The notes under the pieces: model-generated
What the model was told of the DNA's origin: nothing
Seen by the model: only the letters and a program-made list of their open reading frames with translations
The model's database searches: none
Assembly (NCBI GenBank): GCA_914767715.1
Contig: OU612066.1
Span: 17,429,001-17,493,000, forward strand
Length of the DNA: 64,000 nucleotides
DNA from: Membranipora membranacea
Taxonomy: Eukaryota > Bryozoa > Gymnolaemata > Cheilostomatida > Membraniporidae
Direction of reading: 5' to 3'
Made by a program: the position numbers and the translations under genes
Part shown: piece by piece, positions 1 through 13,600 of the stretch
Layout: each line of letters opens with the position of its first letter
Numbering within the stretch: position 1 is the stretch's first letter

Positions 1-1009
1 ATGGCATGTGAAATTGGCGGACATAAGATAACATATTCTTTACGAGTTATACCCTCTTTATTGCTAAGGGAGATAACTCTGAAAATGTTGCCGACGCCGA
101 ACTTTGAAATTTGATGAAGCAATGTGGTATGACCATAAACGTATGTTTAAGGGTACGGCCATAAACATATTAAACCTATTTATATGTTTATGGGTACGGC
201 TAACAACATTTAATTATATAGAATATGATACACACAGTAAAGCAATCACCAGAAGCATTTGTATGGTGAATTTCTGACAAAACTACTGACACCCCTACCT
301 ATATCTCCTTCCAAGCTTTTGCCAACTAACTGCCTCAAACTAAGTTAAACTCATAACAGCGCAAAGTATGGCTGAAACTGTTGATATGAAAGCTCACCCG
401 CCCTAACATCCCTGTACCCTGGTATCTAGATAATGGAAGCATTCACATACTGAAGTTGTCATTAATATGGACTAGAGGGGGGATAACTTGCAATCCAAAT
501 TGTAAAGTTATCTCTTTCTGTTTAGGGATGTAGATTTTTTTCGACCTGTAAATGGTTTCGATAGGAGTAGGATAAGTCATCTCAGACCCCTAATGCAAGA
601 TTGCCCGATCACCCTTAAATAACCAATACGTGCATCAAGCCCATTGAGGGCTAACCCTACAAGATGAAAATTTCCAGTGGATCTTCAGTTTTTTTCTTTT
701 TTGCTTATCAATCATTAGCTAGATAATTTCATTGTCCTCAGATTTGAGCACAATTCAAAAGGAGCGTGTTTTAAGACATTTCAATTCTCGGTCAGGTTGC
801 TGCAATGGCATCGGTGAATATGTTCATCATTAGCGTAATATTTTGTTCGACCATGGACTTGTCAAAGCGTTTATGAAGAGTTTTGTTTCACATATTCCCC
901 CAAGATTATCTTGGGACTACAATTACATCCATGCATGCTTATGTTAGGTAAATCCTGATTTCTTTCTGATCTGTAGGCCTAAACTTCTAAATGTTTGCAC
1001 CTCTATCGG

Positions 1010-1135
1010 TATGGTATCTTATAGATCCAATTTGCCTGTATTCGAAGTTGCTCCCCTCCCCCCCCCCCACAACTAGCAGTGGAATGAGAGCAAACCAACG
1101 CAGGCAAACTGGATCAAACCTGGTCTAGGTATCAT
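1010..1135. repeat. MITE-like inverted repeat fragment
   Basis: The left end (about 1023-1038, AGATCCAATTTGCCTG) is repeated in inverted, slightly diverged form at 1101-1128, which ends in GGATCAAACCTGGTCTAG. The arms flank a C-rich centre. The same outward motif (GGATCAAAC..G..CTAG) occurs at 3313-3423 and in weaker form near 31030-31145, suggesting a small dispersed family. No target-site duplication is evident. Confidence 0.45.
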
Positions 1136-3312
1136 ATAAGCATGAAGATTACTAGCACTACTAGAAGTTATGCCCTCATATTTTGGTTGAAGATAACTTC
1201 AAAGCCTTGCAAAGAAGAAACCGGTTCAAAATAAAACAACTTTTTCACTCCATGCTGGCTGGAGGGATATGTAAGATGCACTGTAACCCTGCTCTAACAG
1301 AGTGCTGCAATACCACACCTTTGCAATATCACTCTGCCACAAGACTCAAGTGAGCAATATGGTGCACAGCGTCACTACTAAGAACCAAGTCAACATCAAT
1401 ATGAAACTTTAATGTTGGGAATTGCACCCATCATGCATCTAACTTCCGAGAAGGGCATAGAATATAAATTAAATGATTTTGACAGGAATGCTTTGTATTA
1501 TAGCACCGGTTCAATAGATCAGTGGGCCTCATTGATACCTTTCAAACCTTCTTTGATAGTTTTCCCTGATGAGCCAGGATAAATCGGCCAACAACCACAG
1601 ACACAATAGAGGCTGCAAATTATTCTAATGAGATTGTTGCAAGTTATGGCTAGTTCCTATTTTGATCTGTTTTGAGTTATTTACAAATTAGCAGCATATT
1701 TGATTTGGAAATAATTATGAATGATGTCTATACCTTATGGGCTTTCTCCAATGGTTATTGACTCTGAATGAGCAATGTCTCGGCAACTCATCGACTTAAC
1801 TTCAGCTGGCACTGTTAGACTATATTTCGCAGGTAGTTTTCCTACTCAAATCACAGCCAACACAAAAGCTTTCCCGAACGCGTTTAAGGGCTGGCTGTGG
1901 CTCAAAGTGGAGAGTCAGATTTGCCACCATTCCTATTCTTTCATTCAATCCAATGATACAGCAATGCCAAATTTTATCTGAGAAACTTTCGGAAGGAGGA
2001 CAATGACTGGTTTAGTTCAGTTAGTCTCGAACAGTAAGCTAATATGATGAGAAAAAAAAGAATAACTAATTCTGTATTTTATTTCACTTTTATCGCCTCT
2101 ATCAGAACGCTGTAATGCGCCCAAATTGGAATATTGTTATTAAACATGCACTTTTGATAATGTCTGTATTATAATGTTAGTTAAAAGTGGGGTGCTTAAC
2201 ATTGGAATTAGCCAAAAACTCTCAGCTGGAGCCGACCGATATTCAAACTATAAAGTTTTCGGTATTATGCTATAAAACCCAGCATTTTGGGCCCATCATA
2301 ATAAAAGTGCCAATTTGATCAGGACTGTTTTTGGCAAGCACTGCCCCCTGTGCGCTTCACTTGTTATATGAGATAAAGGATTTGGGTTAGGGTACATTTG
2401 ATCCACTGTGATATCATTATCAATAAAGCTGCAGCCTAATTTACAGGTTGATTCCTGCATTAAATTACTTAATAATGTTCAGAGGAATATAAAGTTTGTG
2501 AAGCCTCACTGTGTATGCAATATCAAGTATATTATATACAGTGTAAATAGCCTAAGCTCTATCAGGTTATTGACCACTTGATTAACTGCACCTAATAATA
2601 CAGTATAAGTTAGAGTAAATTAAAGGTGTGCACTAGAACTGAGGCTAGAAATTTGAGGATAATCCGAGTAACTTGTGCTTGATGCGTGGGGATATTGCAT
2701 ATTTTTCATACTCTGGCAATGCAAACACAATCCTTGTAAGCTTGTTCCTAATTGTATATCCCACTTTCATGTACATGGCACCTTGTACTACATATCGAAG
2801 AAAGCCGGCCGGCCGGCTTCTAGCTAGGCCTTGAAGCCAACTGTGAATCCTTGTTATTCCTAAATGCCATAACCCATCGGTCTTGGGTAATCGCCGTCAT
2901 CCTTTGCTTTATTTTGTCCAGTGCAGCAATATTGAAGATACAACTACTCAGACTAGGCAGCGTTTTAACTTTTTCCTATAACTACAGTTTACCTGTAGAA
3001 AATCATCGATCCGATATGCCTTGCAAATTCTAAATTCAAATGAAGTTAGTGTTTGGGTGTATGAAGCAATAGCAAATTGGATACAAAGACCGGTCATGTT
3101 TTATGACCTCTGAAGAGAGGCGGCCCATATCATTGCCATGTTTACAACGTGAAGATTGTCTTGTATTGAAAGGGGAGGTTATTTGAAAATGCTAAAAAAT
3201 ACCCTCCCTTGTAAAATTGGGTTTTTGCAGTTTGTACAGATAAACCAGTGAGATGATTTATCCTACTCCACCAGTAACATTATATACAAACAGTCAGATA
3301 TACTGCTCTCAC

Positions 3313-3423
3313 CTAGATCAAACATGATCCAATTTGTCTGCATTTAGAGTTTGAGCCGCCGTCGGCTTTCCAGTAGTTTGGGAATGACCAGACTGCTGGC
3401 AATTTGGATCAAACTTGTTCTAG
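3313..3423. repeat. MITE-like 111-bp inverted repeat
   Basis: Starts CTAGATCAAACATGATCC and ends GGATCAAACTTGTTCTAG; each end is close to the reverse complement of the other. Same family as the fragment at 1010-1135. Short, without coding capacity, so probably a non-autonomous element. Confidence 0.5.
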
Positions 3424-4150
3424 CTCTGACCTGCCCTTATAAAATTAAGTTTTTTTTATTATTCCAACTCGTATAAAATACGCATGACACTAACTATATA
3501 AATATAGTCTATAATGTCATGTTGGCCCTACATGTTTTGCGCAAATAAATTTAATTTAACATATGTTTTTTGCAGATGCTGCTGAACGGCTCTGATTGAG
3601 GGAGGAATAGCGATGATGCCGGCACAATCACAACCAAACTAAGATTTTACAAGCAGAGTAAGGAATAGTTTGCCATATTATTACTATTTATCTCATCCTT
3701 GACAAACAACCTTATCGATAGCCTGAGCAATGGAATGGAATCTGTCATTCTAGGGTATCCAACTGACATCTGTGGTGACCGAACTAATGGCCACTTGTTT
3801 CAGGGCAGCTCTATTTATCAAACTTTGTCACTGAACCAGTATCAAAGATAGAAAAGCTATGCTTTGACAAATGAGAAATACACCATATGCACAGGATATT
3901 TCGCCTAACTGCTCTTGAGACTGCGATAGATTGGGGAAATACACTAGGCTATACACATTCCATCCTTTTTGCCTGGATATTAACCGGAAGAGCTTGTGGG
4001 GGCGGTCAAGTTTTTCCGATATCAAGAACGCCTATCATACTGACACAAATGGAATGATTTCTGCATTATTTGATGCGAAATGTATGGTCTGAATTGTAAA
4101 TGCTATGCACCCTTATTTGGCAGATCAGGAACCGTCTACTCTCAACAAGG

Positions 4151-4260
4151 ATTGGTTAGCAGCAAAGGAGCGATGTTCTGATTGGTTTATATCAGCCAAT
4201 CAGAGCAGTTCAGAAGAAACTGCTCCCAGTATATAATGCATGCTGCAGCTGATTTTAGGC
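4151..4260 (+). promoter_or_regulatory. Putative myosin heavy chain core promoter
   Basis: A TATA box (TATATAA, 4230-4236) is preceded by a CCAAT box at 4196-4200 and two inverted CCAAT motifs (ATTGG) near 4151-4155 and 4181-4185. An E-box CAGCTG lies at about 4246-4251. A transcription start near 4260 would give a short non-coding first exon ending at 4286, where a consensus donor (GTAAGT) begins; the next acceptor is at 4590-4591. A leader exon separated from the ATG exon is typical of muscle myosin genes. The start site is inferred from TATA spacing. Confidence 0.55.
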
Positions 4261-4684
4261 ACACACTCGGATTTTCTGACTCTTTAGTAAGTAACAAAAA
4301 TATCCTAAGAAAAAAAGCATGGCTGTTCTCTTGAGGCTTTGGGTAAACATTATTCAACTTGAACATGTTGACAAAATTTAGTTAATACTTACTGCCATGC
4401 AAGCTTTTCAATAATTGTGTCTGGATTTCTGTTGTTTTAATGGTTATTATTACCAATTTAGAATAAGGTGAGCAATCATAAAGCCTCATTAATTTTGGCA
4501 GCCATAAATTTTTAGGATTTTATAACTGTATTATCAATTTACTAATTAATATTTTATGATTTTATCATGTTTTTATTGTATTGTTATGCAGGTACGGGCA
4601 CTAGAGGGCTGGCTTTCGTGTGTTCCTACTCTATTTCTTACTTGACTTCATTCTCTCAACAAAACCAAAAAGAAGAGCGCAACC

Positions 4685-7600
4685 ATGTCTTACGATCCCA
4701 ACACCCCTTGTCTCCAGAACTATCTGGCTATTGACAGGAAAGCTCTTGTCAAAGAGCAAGGTTCCACCCCATTTGATGGTAAGAAGGCTTGCTTCGTACC
4801 TGACGAGAAGGAGGGTTACCTTCCAGCTGACATCGTCTCCAGCAAGGGAGAGGAGATCACTGTCCAGATCATCAACGGACAGGTTAGTTAAACGTTACGC
4901 TTTGACACAACGTCATCGCAACAAGAGAGGGTGTTTGTGACCATTGTCAAAGTGTATAGAATTTGCATTTATAAATGTTTTGTGTTCAAAATTATTCATC
5001 ATGTCGAACATGTTTGATTTGATAACTTTTTTTCAAAATTGTTTGGAATAATATGAAAGTTGAGACGTTCTCATTGCATTGACTATTTCTAATTTGTTTC
5101 CTTCACAGGGTGGTGGACAAGTAAGTTTAGAGTAGACCCATTTTTTCTCTTTTTTCGATGTGAATTTTTGAGTTCTCATAGAAAAAATGAAGGCATGACA
5201 TACACTCAACTCCAGATTTAGTTAGCACTAGCCTCAAAGTAACTCAAATTTAAAGTGTTGTAAGAAAATGGCCGTTGAAGATGTTCCCACGTTTAATGTT
5301 TGTATAAAAAACATTATTGTGATTAAATCGTAAATACGTAATACTAAAAACAGGTGTCAAATTTGTAAAAACATGGCATGTTTATGCAGGTTGTTTTAGT
5401 CACGGTTATGGATGGTCATAGATTCGTAGAGTGGCATGACATTATAGAACTGTAGGAAAACATTGTCTAAAATAATCCCTTATTGCACAAGGTTGATCAA
5501 AACAGCGCTGAACCCCTACTAATATAATTTCTGAGGATTTTAATACTGAGTTCTCTTATCAAATTTGTTGAGACGAAATTCATAAATTGGTTCCCCACAA
5601 ATCTCTAGGCGTTTCAATCACTTCAATCATGTTTTACCCCTTTACTTTCTTATACTTTCTTAGATTTTACACCCTTACTTTGATTTTGATCTAGATCTAG
5701 AACCAAAGCTCAAGTTTCAAAGCATTCACCTTAGCCTTGGTTCCTTTTTACAGCAAAAGACAGTGAAGAAGGATGACATCCACCAGAGGAACCCCCCTAA
5801 GTTCGAGAAATGCGAGGACATGTCTAACCTGACCTATCTGTCAGAGGCTGCTATCCTGCACAATCTCAGGAGCCGATATGTCGCCCAGAAGATCTATGTA
5901 AGTATAATAGGTGCTTTGAGCTTTTTGGAAAAGTTAGGAGATGGACTGATATCTTTCGATTTCGGGCATTTGATACCAGTTGGGGCAAATTCTTCGGTCT
6001 TTCTTGCAGGGTGGTAGAAAGGCTGATGTAGCTATGAATTGTGTGAGGAATATTTAAAGTTGAGAAAATCTTTCACTGATTTAGTTTGGAATGTGTGAAA
6101 TCAAATCAAAATACTATTGTTTGGTCAGTACCAAAATTCATAGTTCATAATTCTAGTAGTCTAATACTCACTGAAATAGGGTATGAACACTTCCTTTGAG
6201 AAAATATGAATGAGGAAAAAAACCGAAATCAAACCTGTTGATCAACAATAAAATTGTGATAATATTTCTGAGGATGCGCTGATCATTATGATCATTAGCC
6301 CCTTGCTTTCACTCAATAGTAAATCTGAATCTAAACACAATTTGACAGTACAATGGGATAATTGCATGATTTCCGATGCAGTTTAATATTATTGTGATTA
6401 TAATAATGCTCTGTTGGGCCATGCCAAGTTAATTTAGAGTCCTGCATAATTCATTTGCTGCAGCAGACTGTTTGATTTAGTTTTGCAGTAGTCTGCGTAA
6501 AATTCATTGCAGGCATCTTTTGCACAGCCCCACAAGCTTGTGTGCCGGCCGGTGCTCTAAGCCATGTTATACAAGATTACTTCCATGTCTTGAGAGCCAA
6601 TTATTTTATGCGTTCCACTGAACCAAATACTCTATAAACATCATCTACTGCTTCCATATATGGAAAGTGCCAGTTTGGGTTATATACTTGTAATAGTAAC
6701 GTAACACTCAAGTACAAATTAATATCATGGCTAATCTATGTATTCAGTCCAGAGATTAGCCTTGTTATATTTGTCTTACTATTAAAGACCGGCCCAAAAA
6801 CTTGCATCAAATTACAGCCCTACTTTTCAAGACCCTTTTCATGTTCTGAGCTGCAAAAATTAGCTGTTTTCATCGGCTAACATTCTACTTGACTAATTTC
6901 TGTATGTTGACCCAAAATACTTTGAAACTTTTTGGTGATTGTCTATCCTTCTGACGATCAAGGACAACTCCTGATAAGATTTCAAATTCAAACTCAATTG
7001 ATTGCATTATGAACATACATACTTTGCCCAGCAAAAACTTCTTATAGATATGGGGATAGTAACAGTTCGTAGGGATGGTTATTTTATAGGGTAATGGAAA
7101 TTCTACGCTCTTGTTAAGGCATGACAAAGAAGGGCTTTGGTAACTGTTTCTTACTTGCTATATTCAATACTTTCCTGTTTTGTAGACCTACTCTGGACTT
7201 TTCTGTGTGGCTATCAATCCATACAAGAGATTCCCAATCTACACCCAGGAGGTCTGTGACTTCTACAAGGGTAAGAGAAGGAACGAGACCCCACCTCACA
7301 TCTTCTCCGTGGCTGACAACGCCTACAGTGACATGTTGATGGACCGTGAGAACCAGTCTATCCTCATTACGTAAGTAATCCAGTGTCAAGCAGTTTAGGA
7401 CTTACACTTCAGTATGATGTCTTTGAGAAAATCTCCACTAAAGATAATACTGTTCTGGCCAAGGCAGCTTCAACTAAGTTCATGTAATGACAATGCGTGA
7501 TTGAAATGACAGTCACTAGTCTGATTTATTGGGGTCTTCATTGGATATATGTTATGTCACCAGCACTTTGATAAAATTCCCTTTGGTTAAACTAAATTAT

Positions 7601-10600
7601 GAGTTGAGTGAGAGGTTTTATTTAACTTAATATCTCTGGTATTAATCAGTGGAGAGTCTGGAGCCGGAAAGACTGAGAACACCAAGAAGGTCATCTCATA
7701 CTTCGCCACCGTCGCTGCTGACGGTAAGAAGAAGGAGGATGTTAAGGATGATAAGGGCTCTCTTGAGGACCAGATTGTGCAAGCTAACCCCGTACTAGAG
7801 GCCTACGGTAACGCCAAGACCACCCGTAACAACAACTCTTCTCGATTCGTAAGTATTATAGCTATTTGGATGTCCATAGGCTATGTTTTGTGATCCTTCT
7901 CCCTTTTCATGTACCATGTTTGACTGTCATAATAATGTTGACAAAAAGATACTTGATAGGATTTATCCTGCTATGATCTTTAAAGTCTAGAACATTTGAA
8001 CCTTTTAGAACTTTGGGGTTGATCAGAATTCAAAATTACCGGAATGAAATACACTACTTTTACTTGTATGATGATATACCTATACCTTCTGCATGTAACC
8101 TTCCGAACAAAAAATTCACAAGACTCCAGATAAATTGTTCAAACGGGAATTGTCTTTCTCTGTTTGAGACTTCTACCTAACAAGGGCCGCGGCAATAAAA
8201 TGTCTTGATATCAATGAAGTCCCTCCAGCATTGCTTTGCCCCAAAACAACAACTCCAGAAAATTTGATGTTTCTCAAGTGTAAACAAATTCCTTTCAATC
8301 TTCACCTAAACATTCCACAAAGAGGGGCCTCCTCTACCAATTTTGGGATACAGTGAAAAATTGACCACCAGCCACCTAAAACTGCATAAAGTTCTGGTCA
8401 AACTTGCCATCTAATCTAAGGCCTTTTGTTGCTGTAAGTTACCCATTTAATATCTTCCACTAATTCAACAATTCTGATGTTTCTGCAGTATGGAATCAGA
8501 ACAATTGGTTCTTCTCTTCTTGGTGTGGTGTTTCTTCCCTAACCCGTGTGTAACCCTCTTTGTCTCAATCACGTTTCAAGTAAGTGTTCACAATTACACC
8601 TTCTTTCACACTTTCATAATTTCTTGATATTTGGCGAATATAACATGTCACCCTCTAAATTTGTAATTTTATTTGTCTTTTCTTCCACAACTGATAATAT
8701 GAAACTTATTCATTGAACAATAATTGCCAAAATCTAAAATCATACAATGCGCAGATGAAACCCTGGGTTATTACATACTATTGTGATAAAAATTCACAGC
8801 TAAACTCTTTCTCTATAAACATGTTCTATTCCTTCACTTATCCAGGGAAAATTCATCCGTATCCACTTCGGAACCACCGGTAAGATCGCTGGAGCTGATA
8901 TCGAGTTCTATCTTCTGGAGAAATCTCGAGTCACCAGCCAGATGGCAGCTGAACGTAACTACCACATCTTCTACCAGCTGCTGTCCCCAGCCTTCCCCGA
9001 GCTTCACGAGAAGCTCCTGTGTACTCCCGATGCTGGACTCTACTCCATGATCAACCAGGGTGTGCTCACTGTTGATGGAATCGATGATGTTGCTGAGATG
9101 AAGGACTGCTGGAACGCTTTTGAAGTTCTCGGATTCACCGCTGATGAGAGATTGGCTTTCTTCAAGTGTACCGCTTGCATCCTTCACTTCGGAGAGATGA
9201 AGTTCAAGCAGAGACCCAGAGAGGAACAGGCTGAGGCTGATGGAACAGCTGAGGCTGAGAAGGTGGGCATTGTGCTGATATAACTCATCTCAATCTCAAA
9301 AGATTTGTGTCCTCAAAATCAAACAGTGGACAACTTCATTGAATAACAAAAGCTTTTTGGGCCATTGTGAAGAAATCAAAATTCTTTGCTGTGACACAAA
9401 AAAGCTATGTGCAGTGAAACTGTGAGACACTATGGTCACCATTGAGTTACCTGTCCATATGAACTTTTGCTATGTGTGGACATCATGGTCAATAACACCT
9501 ATACTCTGTTCCTTTATTCAGGCTGCCCATCTTCTTGGTGTGAACGCCAAGGACTTGCTGTCCAACATCTTGAAGCCCAAGGTCAAGGTCGGAACTGAGA
9601 TGGTCACCAAGGGACAGAACATGAACCAGTGTAGCTACGCTATCCAGGCTACTGTCAAGTCTCTCTACCATCGTATGTTCGCATGGCTCGTAACCCGTGT
9701 CAACGAGACCCTTGACACTAAAGTCAAGAGACAGTTCTTCATTGGTGTACTGGATATTGCCGGTTTCGAAATCTTTGAGGTAAATTTTATTTTTACTTTC
9801 CTTTTAATTCCAAATCTTGCATTGAATGAGAACTTTGTGCTATGTAGTCGTTGCAAAAGCAGTAAAGGTGTAGAAAGTAGATTTATGGTTGATACAATGA
9901 CTTTAACTTGGTAATGTGATTTTTCTCCAAGTGACTTGGTGCCTTTCAAATGGTAATGTATTGTCAACGGGTTCGCGAATCTTAATTTATAATATTCTTG
10001 TTTCCAGTACAACGGCTTTGAGCAGATTTGCATCAACTTCACCAATGAGAGACTTCAGCAGTTCTTCAACCACAACATGTTCGTACTGGAACAGGAAGAG
10101 TACAAGAAAGAAGGAATTGTCTGGGAGTTCATCAATTTCGGTATGGATCTGCAGGCCTGTATCGACTTTATTGAGAAGGTGAGTTGACATATTCTGTTGA
10201 TGTTGTTTAAAGCTAAATTTTTCCTATTTGCAAGTATTTATCATAATATAAGATACATAGCGATTAAAGATGTCTTCAATCAATTCTCTGACTTTCCTCC
10301 AATCAATCACTCAAAGAAAGGATATGTTTGAAAAATTCTGTGACACTAAGTTAAAATAAAGATTAATACAGTATGAAAATCTGGCACCAATATGATTTCT
10401 TTCATCTGCTTGACTTGGTCTTAATATATAATGTGTGTCTTTCTTCTTTTTTTACAGCCCATGGGACTGTTCTCCACCCTTGAAGAGGAGTGTATCGTAC
10501 CCAAGGCTTCTGATGACACCTTCAAGGAGAAGCTCTACCAAGCCCATCTTGGCAAGACCCCCTGCTTCACCAAGCCAAAGCCCGTCAAAGGACGTGAGGC

Positions 10601-13600
10601 TCACTTTGAGCTCAAGCATTACGCTGGAACAGTGCACTACTCCATCACCGGCTGGCTAGAGAAGAACAAGGATCCAATCAATGAGTGTATCGTCAACCTG
10701 CTCTCCGAGTCCAAGGAGCCACTGGTTGCCTTCCTCTTCAAGAAGCCCGAGGCTCCCAAGGGAGGCGGCGGAAAGAAGAAAAAAGGTGGTGCTTTCCAGA
10801 CCATCTCCTCTGCCCATAGAGAGTCTCTTGGCAAGCTCATGGTGAACTTGAACAGCACCTCTCCTCATTTCATCCGTTGCATCATCCCCAACGAGACCAA
10901 GTCTCCAGGTGTCATTGATGCTGAGCTCGTACTTAACCAGCTCAGATGTAATGGTGTGCTTGAAGGTATCCGTATCTGCCGAAAGGGATTCCCCAACAGG
11001 ATCGTATACTCTGAGTTCAAGCAGCGTTACACAATCCTCGCCCCCAACGCTGTCCCACAAGGATTTGCTGATGGCAAGGTTGTTGCTGAGAAGGTACTTG
11101 GATCCCTGGCTCTTGACCAGAATGACTACCGTCTCGGTATCACCAAGGTCTTCTTCAAGGCTGGAGTACTCGGAGGTCTTGAGGACATGAGAGATGAAGC
11201 TCTTACTGCCATCATCTCCCGATTCCAGGCCTTCATCAGAGGATATCTGATGAGACGTAACTACAAGAAACTGCAAGACCAGCGTGAGGCTCTCTCAGTC
11301 ATCCAGAGGAACATCCGAAAGTGGCTGCTGCTCAAGAACTGGCACTGGTGGAAGCTGTACCTCAGAGTCAAGCCTCTGCTCAACGTTGCCAGAGCTGAGG
11401 ATGAGATGAAGAAGAAGGAAGAAGAGTTCGAGAAGCAGAAAGAGGAGCTCGAGAAGATCCAGAAGAAGTACAAGATGCTTGAGGAGCAGAACTTTGACCT
11501 CGAGAGAGCAAAGAGCGAGCTAACTCTTGAGCTGGCCACTTATGAGGATGGTCAGTCCGATGTTGAGGAGAAGATGACCTTGATGATCACCCAGAAGGCC
11601 GAGCTTGAGGCTCAGCTCAAGGAGATGGAAGACCGTCTGCTTGATGAGGAGGATGCCGTATCCGACCTCGAGGGATTCAAGAAGAAACTGATTGGAGAGT
11701 GCGACGAGCTGAGGAAGGATGTAGAGGACCTCGAGCAGTCACTCGCCAAGGCTGAGTCCGAGAAGCAGGCCAAGGATCACCAGATCTCCACCCTGCAAGG
11801 AGAGATGGCACAGCTCGACCAACAGATCGCTAAGCTAGCCAAGGAGAAGAAGAACAGCGAGGAGGGCAACAAGAAGCTCACCGAGGACCTTCAAGCCGAG
11901 GAGGACAAGGTCAACCACCTCAACAAACTCAAACAGAAACTTGAGGCCAACCTTGATGAGGTGGGTAATTGTGTTCTCATAACTCAAAATTGTGAAATCT
12001 GAAATAATAATCTATTTCTAGATTCCATCTTTTATGATAGCCAGTTTGACTTACAATGATTAACTGATGGTTTTTGCTCACACCAATTTTGCCAGTGCAG
12101 CTAAAGTATGGATTTTACCTCATTGAACAAATTTTCAAAATCATATCAATGTTAGCATCATTATGACCCATCTCTATTATCCCATTTTGAGAATAACATT
12201 GCGATTGTGCATGAACTTTATCACATTTAAACACCAAATTACTTACAATTTCAATTGTTTAACTTTGACAGCTCGAGGATGGACTTGAGAGAGAGAAGAA
12301 GGTGAGAGGAGATGTAGAGAAGGCCAAGAGGAAGGTTGAGGGAGACCTCAAGATGACTCAGGAGACCGTCGAGGACCTCGAGAGAGTCAAGAGAGAGATG
12401 GAGGAGCTTGTCCGCAAGAAAGACGGAGAGATCAACGGTCTCAACGGACGTCTAGAGGATGATGCTTCCATGATCGCCAAGCTGCAGAAGACCATCAAGG
12501 AGCTGCAGGTCAGTGGAATTGAATATACAATCGGTGGTTGTCTGCACTTTAAACAAATAAAAATATTTCAAGTTTGAAACAATAATATTTGAAAACTGCT
12601 CAATAATACCAGGGAGAATGGTATTCCATTCTCCCTGATAATACTTAACTTGTGGAAAACTATAGATACAAGCTAAATTTAGGTGATTCAGATTTAGCTT
12701 GAGGGAAATTATACAAACAAAGCAATGCTTGTTGTGATTAGGTTTTTGATCGCATCCCTTTATCTTAATTTTGCTTAATTAATTGCACATGGGTCAGCAG
12801 AAATTAAGCTGCCTTCTTACTGTTGTTTGGATGCTGTTATCAAAATCTCAAAACACTCATAACAAAAATCAATATTTTATCTCCCAGAGAAAATCATCAC
12901 CCTAAATAACTTTTATCAGTTTTTCGAGAAAAATCTTCATGGATACAAGCAAATTTTGGCTAGAAAATAGCAGCAAACGCTAACTCACACAAATGGCTTC
13001 ATCTCAAGATGGAAGAGACCATTATTCGGATATAGACTCAGAATTTTCGGATTCACACAGCATGATAATCAACGGAAATTCTAGAAAATCATCAGATTCC
13101 AATTTTGGACTATCAGAAAACGGCGAGGTTGACACTGAGTTCTATGAGGTGCCCATGCCTCGATCTCAGGCTCCGGAGGTTTTCACATCTAGTAACAACC
13201 ATTTAAGAAGTTATCCCTCACTCGCAACAGCTAACAGATTTGTGTCACAAGTTTACATAAGCTCAGCGTTGTCTCATCGCAGCAGACGACACATCAGAGA
13301 TAGTCGAGAATACGATCAAATGCCTCAGCAAGCAAGGAGTTTACTAGAAGTAATACCACCAAACAAAATAATTTTTCAAAAAAATTATAGAATTGTTGAG
13401 GCTGTTGCAAAATGCAGTTTATTCTCTGTTCCATGGTATGGTTAACGCTTTCATTTTTAAAATAGTTTAGTTTCAGGTACCATGAGTTTGTTAAATCAGA
13501 TATCTCACAATTATTTCATCGTTTTGTTTTTATGATTGCAGGCCCGCATTGAGGAGCTCGAAGAGGAGCTCGAGGCTGAGAGAGCTGCCAGATCTAAGGT

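Larger units (their letters stand above)
1..4150. other. Non-coding 5' region, no gene recognised
   Basis: No convincing exon is visible. The open frames here are short, rich in stops on either side and without coding-like composition. The stretch holds a pyrimidine-rich tract with a run of C near 1058-1068, two MITE-like inverted repeats (listed separately) and an 18-bp palindrome of stacked GGCC units at 2802-2819. It lies upstream of the myosin promoter, so distal muscle enhancers could be here, but none can be named from sequence alone. Confidence 0.6.

Noticed and set aside
8489-8580. Possible extra myosin exon between TTTCTGCAG and AAGTAAGTG
   Set aside because: The frame that would continue from the preceding exon meets TAA after 17 codons and the sequence does not resemble any myosin segment.
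12993-13445. The full 150-codon open frame as an independent intronic gene
   Set aside because: A donor in phase with the next myosin exon lies inside it at 13349, and the location is that of the myorod start exon; the residues after 13349 are more likely intron.
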